17,198 nucleotides of DNA from JANXQE01 sp035651635 (lineage in GTDB: Bacteria; Verrucomicrobiota; Verrucomicrobiia; Limisphaerales; UBA8199). Positions 1 through 8,025 of the stretch are shown in pieces (positions within the stretch are counted from its first letter, which is position 1; each line of letters starts with the position of its first letter). The stretch covers positions 1 through 17,198 of the forward strand of contig DASRFK010000084.1 of NCBI GenBank assembly GCA_035651635.1, given 5' to 3'. The notes under the pieces were generated by a model. That model was given only the letters and a program-made list of their open reading frames with translations, did not search any database and was not told the origin of the DNA. The position numbers were made by a program, and so were the translations under genes.

Positions 1-309
1 CTAAAGCTATCACCGTTCCTGAACCCGGGCCGCCCAACCACCAGCCGGGTTTTTTGTTCCGACGACCACTCAGCCACCAACAATTTCAAACCGGCGGATT
101 TCCTACATGTTCACGCCGCCGTCCACACCTTATCGTACGCTGAAGCGGCAGCGCGCCTTAATCTTACCGAATTAGCCACCCGCAAAGCAGTCCAACGCCT
201 CCGCCAGAGCTATCGGGCATTGCTCCGCCAAGAAGTAGCCCAGACCGTAGCCGCTCCACATGAGGTCGAGGCTGAACTGAAATATCTCATCGGAGTCTTT
301 GCCGCATAG
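1..309 (+). CDS. RNA polymerase sigma-70/ECF-like factor, C-terminal part (5' end outside window)
   Basis: The frame is open from base 1 to a TAG at 307-309, giving 102 residues of a protein that begins upstream. The C-terminal half contains AEAAARLNLTELATRKAVQ, then RLRQSYRALLRQEVAQ, then EVEAELKYLIGVFAA. This is the helix-turn-helix (region 4-like) and tail pattern of the sigma-70-like proteins that are abundant in Verrucomicrobiota, where a leading LKPFL-like segment precedes 'YAEAAARL'. Here LKLSPFL occupies that place. Family knowledge: such factors direct RNA polymerase to -35/-10 promoters, and region 4 contacts the -35 element. The N-terminal sigma-2 domain is not visible, so a full-length functional gene cannot be shown. 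The frame is open across all 102 codons and the C-terminal match is good. Assignment to a specific ECF subgroup is not possible from this fragment. Confidence 0.72.
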   Translation, partial: LKLSPFLNPGRPTTSRVFCSDDHSATNNFKPADFLHVHAAVHTLSYAEAAARLNLTELATRKAVQRLRQSYRALLRQEVAQTVAAPHEVEAELKYLIGVFAA

Positions 310-656
310 GGATTGAGGCCAAAGCTGCAACCGGCCAAGCTGTGGCCGCCACCTGAAGGTCGTCTATCGTGTCTCCTTTACCACGATAAACTCAGGCCAA
401 AATGGTGAGAACCTTGCTCCTAATCAATCCATTCCCCAGGGTCGGCCCATTTGGCGTTTCGCTTGAAAAGCGATTTCGGGTCAGTGTGTTGGCGTCTACT
501 GCTGTGCATCTGTGCATCTGGATGCTGCCCACGCGGGGGGTGCGTTTTTCCGTACCCGGTCGGAGCGAATGTTTCAGAAAGCTGTCTCCCAAATCCGCAG
601 CATCTGGTTGCCAGATTTCGGCCAACGAGCATGAATACAACGTCTGGAGAATCAAT
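310..656. other. Intergenic stretch, no gene supported
   Basis: About 350 bases between the sigma-factor end and the small ORF at 657. The frame of that ORF stays open back to 402, but the translated extension has no recognisable features, and the only good ribosome binding site sits just before 657. A small tandem duplication, ctgtgcat twice in a row, lies at 502-517. No terminator with a U-tract, RNA gene or repeat was recognised. Confidence 0.5.
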
Positions 657-818
657 ATGCAGGATGTAGTAGTTCGTTATGTTGCAGATTCCCATTCAAT
701 CATGATGACGGCGAAGGGCGACCTGGCTCCCCACGTCGCAAAGTCCCTTGCCCTCGACCTTGCCCTGAAAATGACGACATTGGAGAATGCTCAAGTCGAT
801 GGAAAGCTTTTGGCTTGA
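657..818 (+). CDS. Small hypothetical protein, 53 aa
   Basis: An ATG at 657 follows a GGAGA ribosome binding site (646-650) with a 6-nt spacer. This is one of the few clear Shine-Dalgarno sequences in the window, and it decides the start over the longer open frame that reaches back to 402. The product (MQDVVVRYVADSHS..., ending DGKLLA) is 53 residues, soluble-looking, with no signal peptide, membrane segment or cysteine motif. I do not recognise a family. It is convergent with the Ig-like protein gene that ends at 886. The good ribosome site and plausible amino-acid composition support it, but the short length keeps confidence low. Confidence 0.4.
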   Translation: MQDVVVRYVADSHSIMMTAKGDLAPHVAKSLALDLALKMTTLENAQVDGKLLA

Positions 819-885
819 ATGCGCCTTATAGTTTGACATTGCCCATCTTGCCCGGCTTCGAGCTCATTCTGTTACAAAGAGCAGA

Positions 886-1830
886 TTAAGGATCGTAGAG
901 CCTGTGCAAGCCTGGTCTCCGCGTATCACGGGGAGCAGTTACGCTCGTGGAGGCTGATCCCGTGTTCCCCGCCCGATCTCGCGAAGTTACCGTTATAGTA
1001 TACTCTCGTTCCTCGGCGTTTCCCCCCGGCCGCGACGCTTGTAGCAAAATCACAAAACCATAAGTGCCGTCCGACTGAATCGGAATCGCCCCCGTCGTTT
1101 CGACTTTACCATCATCATCAGTGACTGCGTACCTGACAGAGTTCGGGTCTACTCCGCTTCCATCGCACTCATCATCGGTAATGTGTCCGCTGACTCTGAC
1201 GGGAACCATCGCCCCTGTCGGCGGCCATAAGACCCGGCGGCTGGTGGATACCGAAATGGTCGGTGGGGTCTTATCAATGGCAACCTGCATATACGTTTCA
1301 AATTCCAAGTCAGGCACAAACTGGATTGGCTGCCACGGGCCGTCCCCAAACCTCTCCATGGCCTCGCCCAATGAATAAGTATCGGAAACCGAACCCCCGA
1401 CCATGAGTCCATTGAAGGATCCGGGGCAACTCAGCACGAGCGCGTATTGATGGTCTCGACAGAGGTGAACTGACTGATTAAGGAAATCAACGGAATACCA
1501 TTCATAGAAGTCGCCATGAACACGCGTCAAGCTGGCGTGCCCAAGCTGCGCTCCGGGAACACCATCCTGAATGTCTGCTATCGAGATTAGGAGAGCATTG
1601 GTTTCGGTCGCGTTGGCCCTCGTAAGCCACAAACTCACACTGGCCAGCTCACCTGGAACTTTAGGAGTAAACGTTTGAGCCAGTACGCCCCACGTCGGAC
1701 CGTCACCCGTACGCGGACTGGCACCCCACTCGGTTTGCGATTGATCCAAAATGATCTGAGCCTTGCAATGAACACCAATTAAAACGCTCAGCGTAGACAG
1801 TGTGGCAGTGAGAGTTTTTTGATATTTCAT
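886..1830 (-). CDS. Secreted Ig-like domain protein, 314 aa
   Basis: The start is set at the ATG whose first base is 1830 (MKYQKTLTATLSTLSVLIGV...), because it opens directly with a basic n-region and hydrophobic core of a signal peptide. Cleavage is likely near CKA-Q at residue 24/25. An upstream in-frame ATG at 1848 would add six residues. Residues about 26-185 form a beta-rich module (ILDQSQTEWG...LAQTFTPKVPGELASVSLWL), resembling 'choice-of-anchor' type surface modules of Verrucomicrobiota. Residues about 188-300 look like a bacterial Ig-like domain: DKTPPTISVSTSRRVLWPP, a TDDDGKV segment, and the closing YTITVTSRDRAGNTGSA strand with VTAPRD. No catalytic motif is visible, so the role is probably extracellular or envelope-associated structure or binding. 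It stands alone between a convergent small ORF and a protease relic. Function unknown. Confidence 0.72.
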   Translation of the reverse strand: MKYQKTLTATLSTLSVLIGVHCKAQIILDQSQTEWGASPRTGDGPTWGVLAQTFTPKVPGELASVSLWLTRANATETNALLISIADIQDGVPGAQLGHASLTRVHGDFYEWYSVDFLNQSVHLCRDHQYALVLSCPGSFNGLMVGGSVSDTYSLGEAMERFGDGPWQPIQFVPDLEFETYMQVAIDKTPPTISVSTSRRVLWPPTGAMVPVRVSGHITDDECDGSGVDPNSVRYAVTDDDGKVETTGAIPIQSDGTYGFVILLQASRPGGNAEEREYTITVTSRDRAGNTGSASTSVTAPRDTRRPGLHRLYDP

Positions 1831-2084
1831 GAACTCAGTGATGAGCATTCGGAACCGATCTACAGCCTTTGTTTGGATATCCCTTTACCGAACCCCAGGC
1901 CGCAAAACCATTCAGCGAATTCTTACACCAGAAGGGTGGCTAAAGTCAAATCAAATTACGCCTAATCCCATCGGGCTTGCGTTATGGCTAGCCACAGTAA
2001 AGTCCGATGGGCATCGATCCAATTTCCGAAAATTAATTGTCGGATTCGGCCTGCGTGGAGACATTATACGGCTGAGGCTGCAAT

Positions 2085-2372
2085 CTATGAGCGATCTCGA
2101 ATTATTGCAGGAGTACGCAAAGAGCGTGAAAGTGGCGCCAGCTTACTTACGACCACCCCGGCAACAGTGCGTGTCTCCGCGTCAATCAGCGGCCCCCCCC
2201 CCGAGTTCCCACTGTTAAAGGCCGCATTGACAAACCATATGCTCAAAGGCGGATATGCCCGCCGCAAAAGTTTATCCCGAGCACACACTTCGAGGCTTCG
2301 GCCGTGCGCACGACTCAGAGGCCCCGGTAATGTCCATGTGTCTTCTAGCATCGCGTTAATCGCCGACCGCAA
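2085..2372 (-). pseudogene. Relic of a trypsin-like serine protease (GNSGGP region only)
   Basis: On the minus strand this open frame contains FVNAAFNSGNSGGGPLID followed by AGVVVSKLAPLS. Family knowledge: trypsin-like/HtrA-type proteases carry AxNxGNSGGPL around the catalytic serine, followed by a strand such as GVVVSKL. Here the motif reads GNSGGGPL, one glycine too many. It is encoded by an uninterrupted run of ten Gs on the coding strand (plus-strand C10, 2193-2202), so the extra codon looks like an in-frame homopolymer expansion. The N-terminal part (catalytic His and Asp) and the rest of the C-terminal part are not recognisable in the flanking bases. The frame also overlaps the 3' end of the arylsulfotransferase-like gene by 17 bases. 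I read it as a decayed fragment. A chance ORF is unlikely given the length of the motif match. Confidence 0.5.
2193..2202. repeat. C10 homopolymer tract
   Basis: Ten consecutive Cs on the plus strand, read as G10 in the protease relic, where they encode the expanded glycine run of the active-site motif. This is the longest mononucleotide tract noticed in the window. It is a plausible slippage or sequencing-error site. Confidence 0.85.
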
Positions 2373-4647
2373 GCTGGGACAACGAAATGCCGGTTAGAAA
2401 GATCTTGCCCGGCGGCCCACCCAGTTGGAAGAGGAGGTTAGCGGGAGAATCGGACGGTTGCTGCATGGTGAAAGCGTACCGGTAATGCGTGCGATTGGGG
2501 GTAAGCTGCGTTGCGGCGAGCGTGCTATAGTCGATGAATGCGCTTCCATTCTGAACGAGTTGCGCCTGGATAGAGCGGCTCTGGTCGGCCCAAGCATCGA
2601 ATTGCAGCACGTACCGGGAACCCTGGAGCAATGTCGCGCCAGCCTGAAGCAGTTCAATACTGGTCGAACTCGTACCTCCGTCGACGATATGGAATTGAGC
2701 GACGCCATTCCGGATCGTCCACTCCGCCGCGGCCCCACCGTTAACCATGAAGAACCACGCGTTCGTCTTTGCGGCGAAGTCACCGTTCTGCACCATATTC
2801 TCGCCGGGACTGATGATATTCACATCGACGCTTTCCTCGTTGGAAAATGGACTTTCGATACCGGCGCGGTTTACGGATGTAACGCGGAAATAGTGGAGAC
2901 CGTTGGAAAGATCGAACAACTGCTTTAGTGGGCTGGGGCTTTCAGCCAACAAGACGCGCGGATGCGGCGCGGTTCCGCCGTAGATGCGGTAGCGGGCCAC
3001 GTTGGTATCGCCGAACTTGTTAAACAGGAGCGTGATATTATCGAAGTGTGGTTCGACAAGAAGGTACGGCGCGGCGGTAGTGCCATGCCATAGAAATCGA
3101 AAAGCGCGGTAAGCATCGGATCCCGGGAACAAGCTAAGCTCGAACCTTTTGGCGCCCGTGTTATCGACCTCGATCGCTTTCGGGTACCGGGGCAAGACGA
3201 AATTGATAAGGGTGTTTCCATTGGAGAGGCGCTGAGCGCTTCCCATCCAACCGGTGAACTTGTCAGGACTGTCGCGGAACTGCCACACCAGACGCGCGAT
3301 TCTATTTGTCAGGTCAACGGCGTATTCGACGGCTCGGGAAACTGGCGGATGATGGTTGTCGCCGTTGTCAAAAAGCAGGTAATGGCCTTTGCCCAACGCG
3401 CTAATATTGTGCTGGTAGCCGGGGCCATTCAGGGAATCGTTAACAAAAACGAAGCTGCCGTGGGCGCCACCCAGGCGCCAGAGGATATCGCCGGAATCGA
3501 GATCTACTTTCGTGATTTCGCTGAGATGGCGGGCCGACACCAGGAGATTGCCATCGTCATCGATGTCGAGCCCGTTGAGGTGGGCCAGGTCCGTGTTCCC
3601 GGTCGGCACGAGATCACGGATGTCGTAGTTGTCCCAAGAACGCCATTGGAAGATGAGTTCGCTTGCGGGAGTGAATTCCTGAACGACCGTTTCAACTACT
3701 ACGGCATTGGTGCCACCCGTGATGTAGTGGGCCATGTTGACGGGGTTTTCGCGGTAACCGAGCAAGAAGTATCTGCCATCGGGCAGGATTTTGAGATCAT
3801 GACCGTCGGTCAGGTAGCCGTTTACGGCGACGTAGGTGTGGAGCGGATTGAAGTTGTGGTCAACCACAGAGTAAGTGGCTTCCCCCGAGGCGGCGAGGCG
3901 GCAATAGGTGAGGGTGTCGTTTTGAACCTTGAGGTCCGCCAGTCGCCCGCGCTGGTACCATACGGGCAGACCATCCTCGTTCAGTATCATAGTGTACGGA
4001 GGCACTTCATCCAGCGCGTTTTCCAAAAAAAGGTTCCCCGGGGATGGATAGTAATTGGTCGTGATCGCGACTTGGGGAAAATCACTCGGCACAGAGACGC
4101 CGTTGGCCAAAATCGCTGCCTTGGACACGAGCGTGCGCGGGATCGCGGTGGTCAGGGGCTTTGCCCCGGCCGTTTGGGGATTGGGGCCAATGTCAACCGC
4201 GAGTTGTGTTCCGCTGGCAAGAGCCGGCGGGAACGAACCGGGCATCGGGTCTGAAGTCATGAACTGATACCTAAATCTTTCAACCCCCGACTTCGCACGA
4301 TTTCCGAGCAGGGGCTTGAGGTTGACTGAGACCAGTTCGTTTGCGCCGAGCTCGGAGACCAATTCAAAAACCACGGTTCTTCCGTCACTGGCGATTCGCG
4401 TGGTCCCAGCGTGGCGGCCACTGTGCTTTCCGATTACGGTGACGAAGTCGTTCGTCAGATTCGTCACCTGGCTGGGGGCCATACTCGCAAACCGAATCAG
4501 AACATAACGAGTCTGCGGCGACACATAGGAGGCCCCAGGTACTGGTGACAAATAGAGGTACCCGGCATGACGAGCGTTGCTTTGCGCCCACCCACGGGAG
4601 AACCACCCCAGCAACACGATCCCGACCAATGGCAGCCAGCGTTGCAT
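2356..4647 (-). CDS. Secreted arylsulfotransferase-family (ASST-like) protein with Fn3-like and CBM-like C-terminus, 763 aa
   Basis: The ATG at 4645-4647 starts a clean signal peptide (MQRWLPLVGIVLLGWFSRGWA, cleavage about 21/22). Residues about 28-135 resemble a Big_5/SbsA-type Ig-like domain. Residues about 200-520 match the arylsulfotransferase beta-propeller family: DGHDLKILPDGRY, AHLNGLDIDDDGNLLVSAR, DILWRLGGAHG, QHNISALGKGHYLLFDNGD. Histidines at about 283, 356 and 413 sit where the E. coli AssT-type enzymes place active-site histidines, and Arg373 follows in SAR. Residues about 545-610 look like a fibronectin-III domain. Residues about 617-757 (MVQNGDFAAKTNAWFF to GKIFLTGISL) look like a CBM4/9-type carbohydrate-binding domain. 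Family knowledge: ASSTs move sulfate between phenolic compounds in the periplasm, but many family members have unproved substrates. A triple 11-bp repeat lies 194 bp upstream in the same orientation. A stem-loop (4656-4681) lies just before the start codon. Confidence 0.85.
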   Translation of the reverse strand: MQRWLPLVGIVLLGWFSRGWAQSNARHAGYLYLSPVPGASYVSPQTRYVLIRFASMAPSQVTNLTNDFVTVIGKHSGRHAGTTRIASDGRTVVFELVSELGANELVSVNLKPLLGNRAKSGVERFRYQFMTSDPMPGSFPPALASGTQLAVDIGPNPQTAGAKPLTTAIPRTLVSKAAILANGVSVPSDFPQVAITTNYYPSPGNLFLENALDEVPPYTMILNEDGLPVWYQRGRLADLKVQNDTLTYCRLAASGEATYSVVDHNFNPLHTYVAVNGYLTDGHDLKILPDGRYFLLGYRENPVNMAHYITGGTNAVVVETVVQEFTPASELIFQWRSWDNYDIRDLVPTGNTDLAHLNGLDIDDDGNLLVSARHLSEITKVDLDSGDILWRLGGAHGSFVFVNDSLNGPGYQHNISALGKGHYLLFDNGDNHHPPVSRAVEYAVDLTNRIARLVWQFRDSPDKFTGWMGSAQRLSNGNTLINFVLPRYPKAIEVDNTGAKRFELSLFPGSDAYRAFRFLWHGTTAAPYLLVEPHFDNITLLFNKFGDTNVARYRIYGGTAPHPRVLLAESPSPLKQLFDLSNGLHYFRVTSVNRAGIESPFSNEESVDVNIISPGENMVQNGDFAAKTNAWFFMVNGGAAAEWTIRNGVAQFHIVDGGTSSTSIELLQAGATLLQGSRYVLQFDAWADQSRSIQAQLVQNGSAFIDYSTLAATQLTPNRTHYRYAFTMQQPSDSPANLLFQLGGPPGKIFLTGISLSQLAVGD

Positions 4648-4655
4648 GGGCTAAA

Positions 4656-4681
4656 GGTTCCGGCCGCGAATGGCCGGAGCC
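4656..4681 (-). promoter_or_regulatory. Stem-loop in the 5' leader of the arylsulfotransferase-like gene
   Basis: The arms 4656-4665 and 4672-4681 form a 10-bp stem (CCGGCC core, one T/C mismatch that becomes a G-U pair in RNA) around a 6-nt loop. It ends nine bases before the ATG on the minus strand. No other convincing ribosome binding site is present, so the hairpin occupies the place where the ribosome would bind. A role in translation control is inference. Confidence 0.4.
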
Positions 4682-4840
4682 TGGTGCGCCAGGAGGGCCT
4701 CCGCGCGATCGTTTTCTCCGGAATTAACGCCCGGCCCAAATGCGAAGGCGGTATCGTGCCTTTCGCGGAGCCAGGTCAGAGGAATCCGCGGGAGCGTCAT
4801 TTTCGTGAGCTAGCAATTCTCAACGCTCCAATCTAGCTGG

Positions 4841-4873
4841 TTAAAGATTAAATGAGCATTAACCAAAGATTAA
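4841..4873 (-). promoter_or_regulatory. Triple 11-bp direct repeat, site A (upstream of ASST-like gene)
   Basis: Read on the minus strand, three 11-mers follow each other without gaps: TTAATCTTTGG (4863-4873), TTAATGCTCAT (4852-4862) and TTAATCTTTAA (4841-4851). All share TTAAT at the same phase. A -10-like TAGATT begins 16 nt after the first T of box 3 (4835 down to 4830). The orientation points to the ASST-like gene starting at 4647. It is one of four such sites in the window. The period and position fit an OmpR/PhoB-family regulator (inference). Confidence 0.7.
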
Positions 4874-4881
4874 ATTCGGTT

Positions 4882-5360
4882 CACGATTTCGTCGTCGATC
4901 AAGGCGTTTGCTTTTCCTTCAATTATTCTGTGTGACCGTCAAGGAGGTAAAACGAAGTGCAGTGGACGTCTCGAGGACAAGAATTTCATGCGAGAAACGT
5001 CGCTCGCGAACAAAAGCCTGCATGTGGTTCCCGTTTGCGTGTCTCGCCAGAGTTCGTTTCAAACGCATTGATGATCTCAGTTCGGCCACCCTGACTGAGA
5101 ATTGCGGCGCTAAAAAGAAGGGTGAGTTGTCCTTTGAAGATGAACGAGCCCCTCGGCTGCTCGTTGGGTAGCGCACCACGGCTTGCGCACGGAGCCAAGG
5201 ATTCTTTCGATGGGTTTGGAAGCGATCTGAATTTAAGACCGCACGAGAACGTCTTTCCTTTGTGGGTTTGGCATGATGAGCTCCTGCCCGTTCACATTCC
5301 TCTCGTCGGTTGGCACAGGATTACTACCGGAGGATCCTGAAGTCATCGCCCGGCAAGCAG
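4882..5360. other. Intergenic stretch before the proton ATPase
   Basis: About 480 bases without a supported gene. Several short frames are open on both strands, but none has a ribosome site or recognisable protein features. A perfect 7-bp inverted repeat, AACGAGC/GCTCGTT with a 9-nt loop, lies at 5143-5165 and is not followed by a U-tract. A GGAGG at 5329-5333 is 27 nt from the ATG at 5361, too far to serve it. Confidence 0.5.
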
Positions 5361-7784
5361 ATGAATGCGAGCTACAGCGTACTGGTTCGGGGTGGTGCTC
5401 GACCCTATATTCCATTCCGAAAACGCGGAATCTCAAAAAAATCAGTGCCTTCCGAAACCCCCAATCATAACAACTCCGGCTTGTCCACTGCGGAGGCGCA
5501 AGCGCGGCTGAAGCGATTCGGCCCCAATGCCGTCGTCGAGGAGAAGGCTCACCCGGTTAAGGCATTCGTCAAGCGGTTCTGGGCGCCCATTCCCTGGTTG
5601 CTGGAAGCTACGATCATCATCCAGGTCTTTCTCGGTGAGGAGGTGGAAGCAGCGGTGATCGGCGGACTCCTGGTATTGAATGCGGTGCTGAGTCTGCTGC
5701 AGGAGGGTCGCGCTCAAAAGGCACTGGCGCTCCTGCGGCAACAACTGCGTGTGCTGGCCCGCGTCAAGCGCGACGGCGTGTGGACCACCTTGCCAGCCGA
5801 GGAGTTGGCTCCGGGCGATGTCGTTCATTTACGACAGGGCACCATTGTGCCCGCGGACGTTAAACTGGACGACGGGTCATTGTTGGTGGACCAATCCGCG
5901 CTTACGGGAGAATCTGCAGCCGCTTCGGTCGAGGCTGGCAAAACGGCTTATGCGGGGTCCATGGTGCGGGGCGGTGAGGCCACGGGTGAGGTTACCGCCA
6001 CTGGCGCGCGGACTTTCTTCGGGAAGACCGCCGAACTAGTCCGTACAGCTGGTTCAGCCAACCGCCAGGAGCATGAGATTGTCGGCGTCGTAAAAAACCT
6101 CTTTGTCGTAAACGCCGCGATGGTGGTGGTTGTCACCGGCTACGCGCACTACGTCGGGATGTCCCTTGGGTTCATTTTGCCGTTGTTGCTGACGATATTG
6201 CTTGCCTCCATTCCAGTCGCGTTGCCGGCCACCTTCACGCTCGCGGCAGCGCTCGGCTCGCTGGACCTTTCCAAACGCGGCGTGCTCGTCACGCGCCTGA
6301 GCGCTCTTCATGACATCGCGGCTATGACCGTCTTATGCAGTGATAAGACCGGAACCCTGACGCGCAACCAGGCCACTGTGAACGCCCTGTGGGCAGCCCC
6401 TGGCGAATCTGAAGATGAACTCTTGCGCGCGGCTGCGTTGGCCAGCGATCCAGCCGGCCAGGACCCAGTTGATGGCGCAATCATCAAGGCCGCCGTCGAG
6501 CATGGCTGGCATGACGGCGAAATGGAGCGAATTGATTTCAAACCCTTTGACCCGGCCACAAAACGCGCTGAGGCCGTGTATGGTAACAAGGAAGGCTCCT
6601 GTCGTTTCGTGAAAGGCGCCCCCGCAGTCGTCGCCAAACTGGCCGGCGCCGCTGACATTCTCTGGCAACCACACGCTGCCATCATCGTCGCACGCGGGCA
6701 ACGTGTGCTTGGGATAGCCGAAGGAACGGCCGATCAGATACGCCTCGTTGGTCTGATGGGGCTTGAAGATGCGGTGCGTGAAGATTCCAAGTCTGTCGTC
6801 AATGCGATCCGTGACGCAGGGGTTCGCGTCGTCATGGTGACGGGCGACAATGCGGTCACGGCACGCAGTGTGGCGGAACAGGTGGGAATTTCAGGCAATG
6901 TTTGCTCCCCCGAAAAGCTCCATGGCGATCTTTCCGGAGACACCCTTGACTGCGCCGTTTTTGCGGGCGTGTTTCCAGAAGACAAATTTCGATTGGTCCG
7001 TGGGTTCCAGCGTCGCGGTGAGGTGGTGGGCATGAGCGGGGACGGCGTCAACGATGCCCCCGCGCTGCGCCAGGCTGAAGCAGGAATAGCCGTGGCCAAC
7101 GCGACGGACGTGGCAAAAGCGGCCGCAGCCATGGTATTGACCCAACCGGGACTGGGAGGGGTGGTGCCCGCGATCGAAACGAGCCGTTTGGTATTTCAGC
7201 GGATCATCACCTATACCCTCAACATGCTGATAAAGAAGATCGAGATCATGGCGTTATTGGTCATCGGTTTTCTGGTGACCAGGCATAAACCTCTCACTCC
7301 GTTGCTGATGGTGCTTTTCCTCTTTCTCAATGACTTCCTTACGATGTCTCTCTCGACCGACCGGATGCAGTACTCGCGCCGGCCAAACCGATGGAACACT
7401 CGAGGTATTCTCGAGGCTGCCGGCATTTTGGCGGTGTGCAAGCTGGTGTTCTCTCTAGGTGTGTTCCTGTGCGGCTATCATGTGCTGCGATTGGACATGC
7501 CGCATCTCCAAACCTTGATGTTTGCGACCTTGATTTTTAGTTCGCAGGCTGGGGTCTACCTGCTTCGAGAACGCGGGCATTTTTGGCAGTCACCGCCCAG
7601 CCAATTCCTCATTGGGAGTTCGCTCCTGGGTTTGTGCGTCGCAGCGATTCTGGCTCTCGGCGGCATTCTCATGCCGGCGATCAGCCCATCTTTCCTCTCA
7701 CGGATGGCGGGAACCGGAATCCTCTACTTCGTTTGCCTTGACTGGCTGAAAGTATGGCTCTTCAGCCGGCTGAATCTACGCTGA
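5361..7784 (+). CDS. P3A-type proton-translocating P-type ATPase (plasma-membrane H+-ATPase family)
   Basis: Numbered from the ATG at 5361 (807 aa). The N-terminal cation-ATPase segment GLSTAEAQARLKRFGPNAV is followed by the actuator motif TGES (residues about 182-185). M4 carries PVALPATF, and CSDKTGTLT places the phosphorylated Asp at about 328. KGAP lies in the nucleotide-binding domain, and GDGVNDAP (about 560-567) is the hinge. Membrane helices follow. The M6 segment LFLNDFLTMS aligns with ILNDGTIM of plant AHA2, whose Asp is the proton-binding residue; this separates P3A pumps from Ca2+ or heavy-metal ATPases. The family exports H+ using ATP. No long C-terminal autoinhibitory domain is present. 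The start is uncertain: the frame opens with TTG at 5310, ATG at 5361 and GTG at 5445. The first ~45 codons look non-coding and none has a good ribosome site, so the true start may be 5445. Confidence 0.93.
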   Translation: MNASYSVLVRGGARPYIPFRKRGISKKSVPSETPNHNNSGLSTAEAQARLKRFGPNAVVEEKAHPVKAFVKRFWAPIPWLLEATIIIQVFLGEEVEAAVIGGLLVLNAVLSLLQEGRAQKALALLRQQLRVLARVKRDGVWTTLPAEELAPGDVVHLRQGTIVPADVKLDDGSLLVDQSALTGESAAASVEAGKTAYAGSMVRGGEATGEVTATGARTFFGKTAELVRTAGSANRQEHEIVGVVKNLFVVNAAMVVVVTGYAHYVGMSLGFILPLLLTILLASIPVALPATFTLAAALGSLDLSKRGVLVTRLSALHDIAAMTVLCSDKTGTLTRNQATVNALWAAPGESEDELLRAAALASDPAGQDPVDGAIIKAAVEHGWHDGEMERIDFKPFDPATKRAEAVYGNKEGSCRFVKGAPAVVAKLAGAADILWQPHAAIIVARGQRVLGIAEGTADQIRLVGLMGLEDAVREDSKSVVNAIRDAGVRVVMVTGDNAVTARSVAEQVGISGNVCSPEKLHGDLSGDTLDCAVFAGVFPEDKFRLVRGFQRRGEVVGMSGDGVNDAPALRQAEAGIAVANATDVAKAAAAMVLTQPGLGGVVPAIETSRLVFQRIITYTLNMLIKKIEIMALLVIGFLVTRHKPLTPLLMVLFLFLNDFLTMSLSTDRMQYSRRPNRWNTRGILEAAGILAVCKLVFSLGVFLCGYHVLRLDMPHLQTLMFATLIFSSQAGVYLLRERGHFWQSPPSQFLIGSSLLGLCVAAILALGGILMPAISPSFLSRMAGTGILYFVCLDWLKVWLFSRLNLR

Positions 7785-7899
7785 GCTGCATTTTGCGGCG
7801 CGTGCCGCTCTCCAAGCAGATCCGAGAATCCGGATGACTTGGCAGATCCGATCAATTGCTTCGGATTCTTTCATAACCGAGAGAAGAGTCTACGGCTAG

Positions 7900-7924
7900 C
7901 ACTTGGACAAATGCCGTCCAAGTG
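7900..7924. repeat. Perfect 9-bp inverted repeat
   Basis: CACTTGGAC (7900-7908) and GTCCAAGTG (7916-7924) are exact reverse complements separated by a 7-nt loop, 116 bp after the ATPase stop codon. No T-run follows on either strand, so it is not a canonical intrinsic terminator. A dyad operator or a factor-dependent termination/processing hairpin is possible. Confidence 0.6.
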
Positions 7925-8025
7925 AACACTAAATAACGACATCCGACTTTGAGCTTGTAATATGCGGACTAGGGGGCTTAGCTTGAGACGGACTGAGGCT
8001 GATAATGAACAGCTTAGACAAAAAG

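Noticed and set aside
402..656. 85-residue N-terminal extension of the small ORF at 657
   Set aside because: No ribosome site at 402 and no recognisable content. A good GGAGA lies before 657.
3349..4254. 301-aa open frame on the plus strand opposite the arylsulfotransferase-like gene
   Set aside because: It is the reverse-complement shadow of a strong coding gene. Its composition (many Val/Gly/Arg) reflects the opposite strand and it has no recognisable domain.
5143..5165. AACGAGC/GCTCGTT inverted repeat upstream of the ATPase gene as terminator or operator
   Set aside because: A seven-bp stem with a 9-nt loop and no T-run or second copy. Too weak to call on its own.
4908..5198. Overlapping 70-87-aa open frames on both strands upstream of the ATPase gene
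   Set aside because: No ribosome sites, no export or domain features, and mutual overlap on opposite strands.
7795..7808. GCGGC/GCCGC hairpin just after the ATPase stop as a terminator
   Set aside because: Only five pairs and no U-tract follows.
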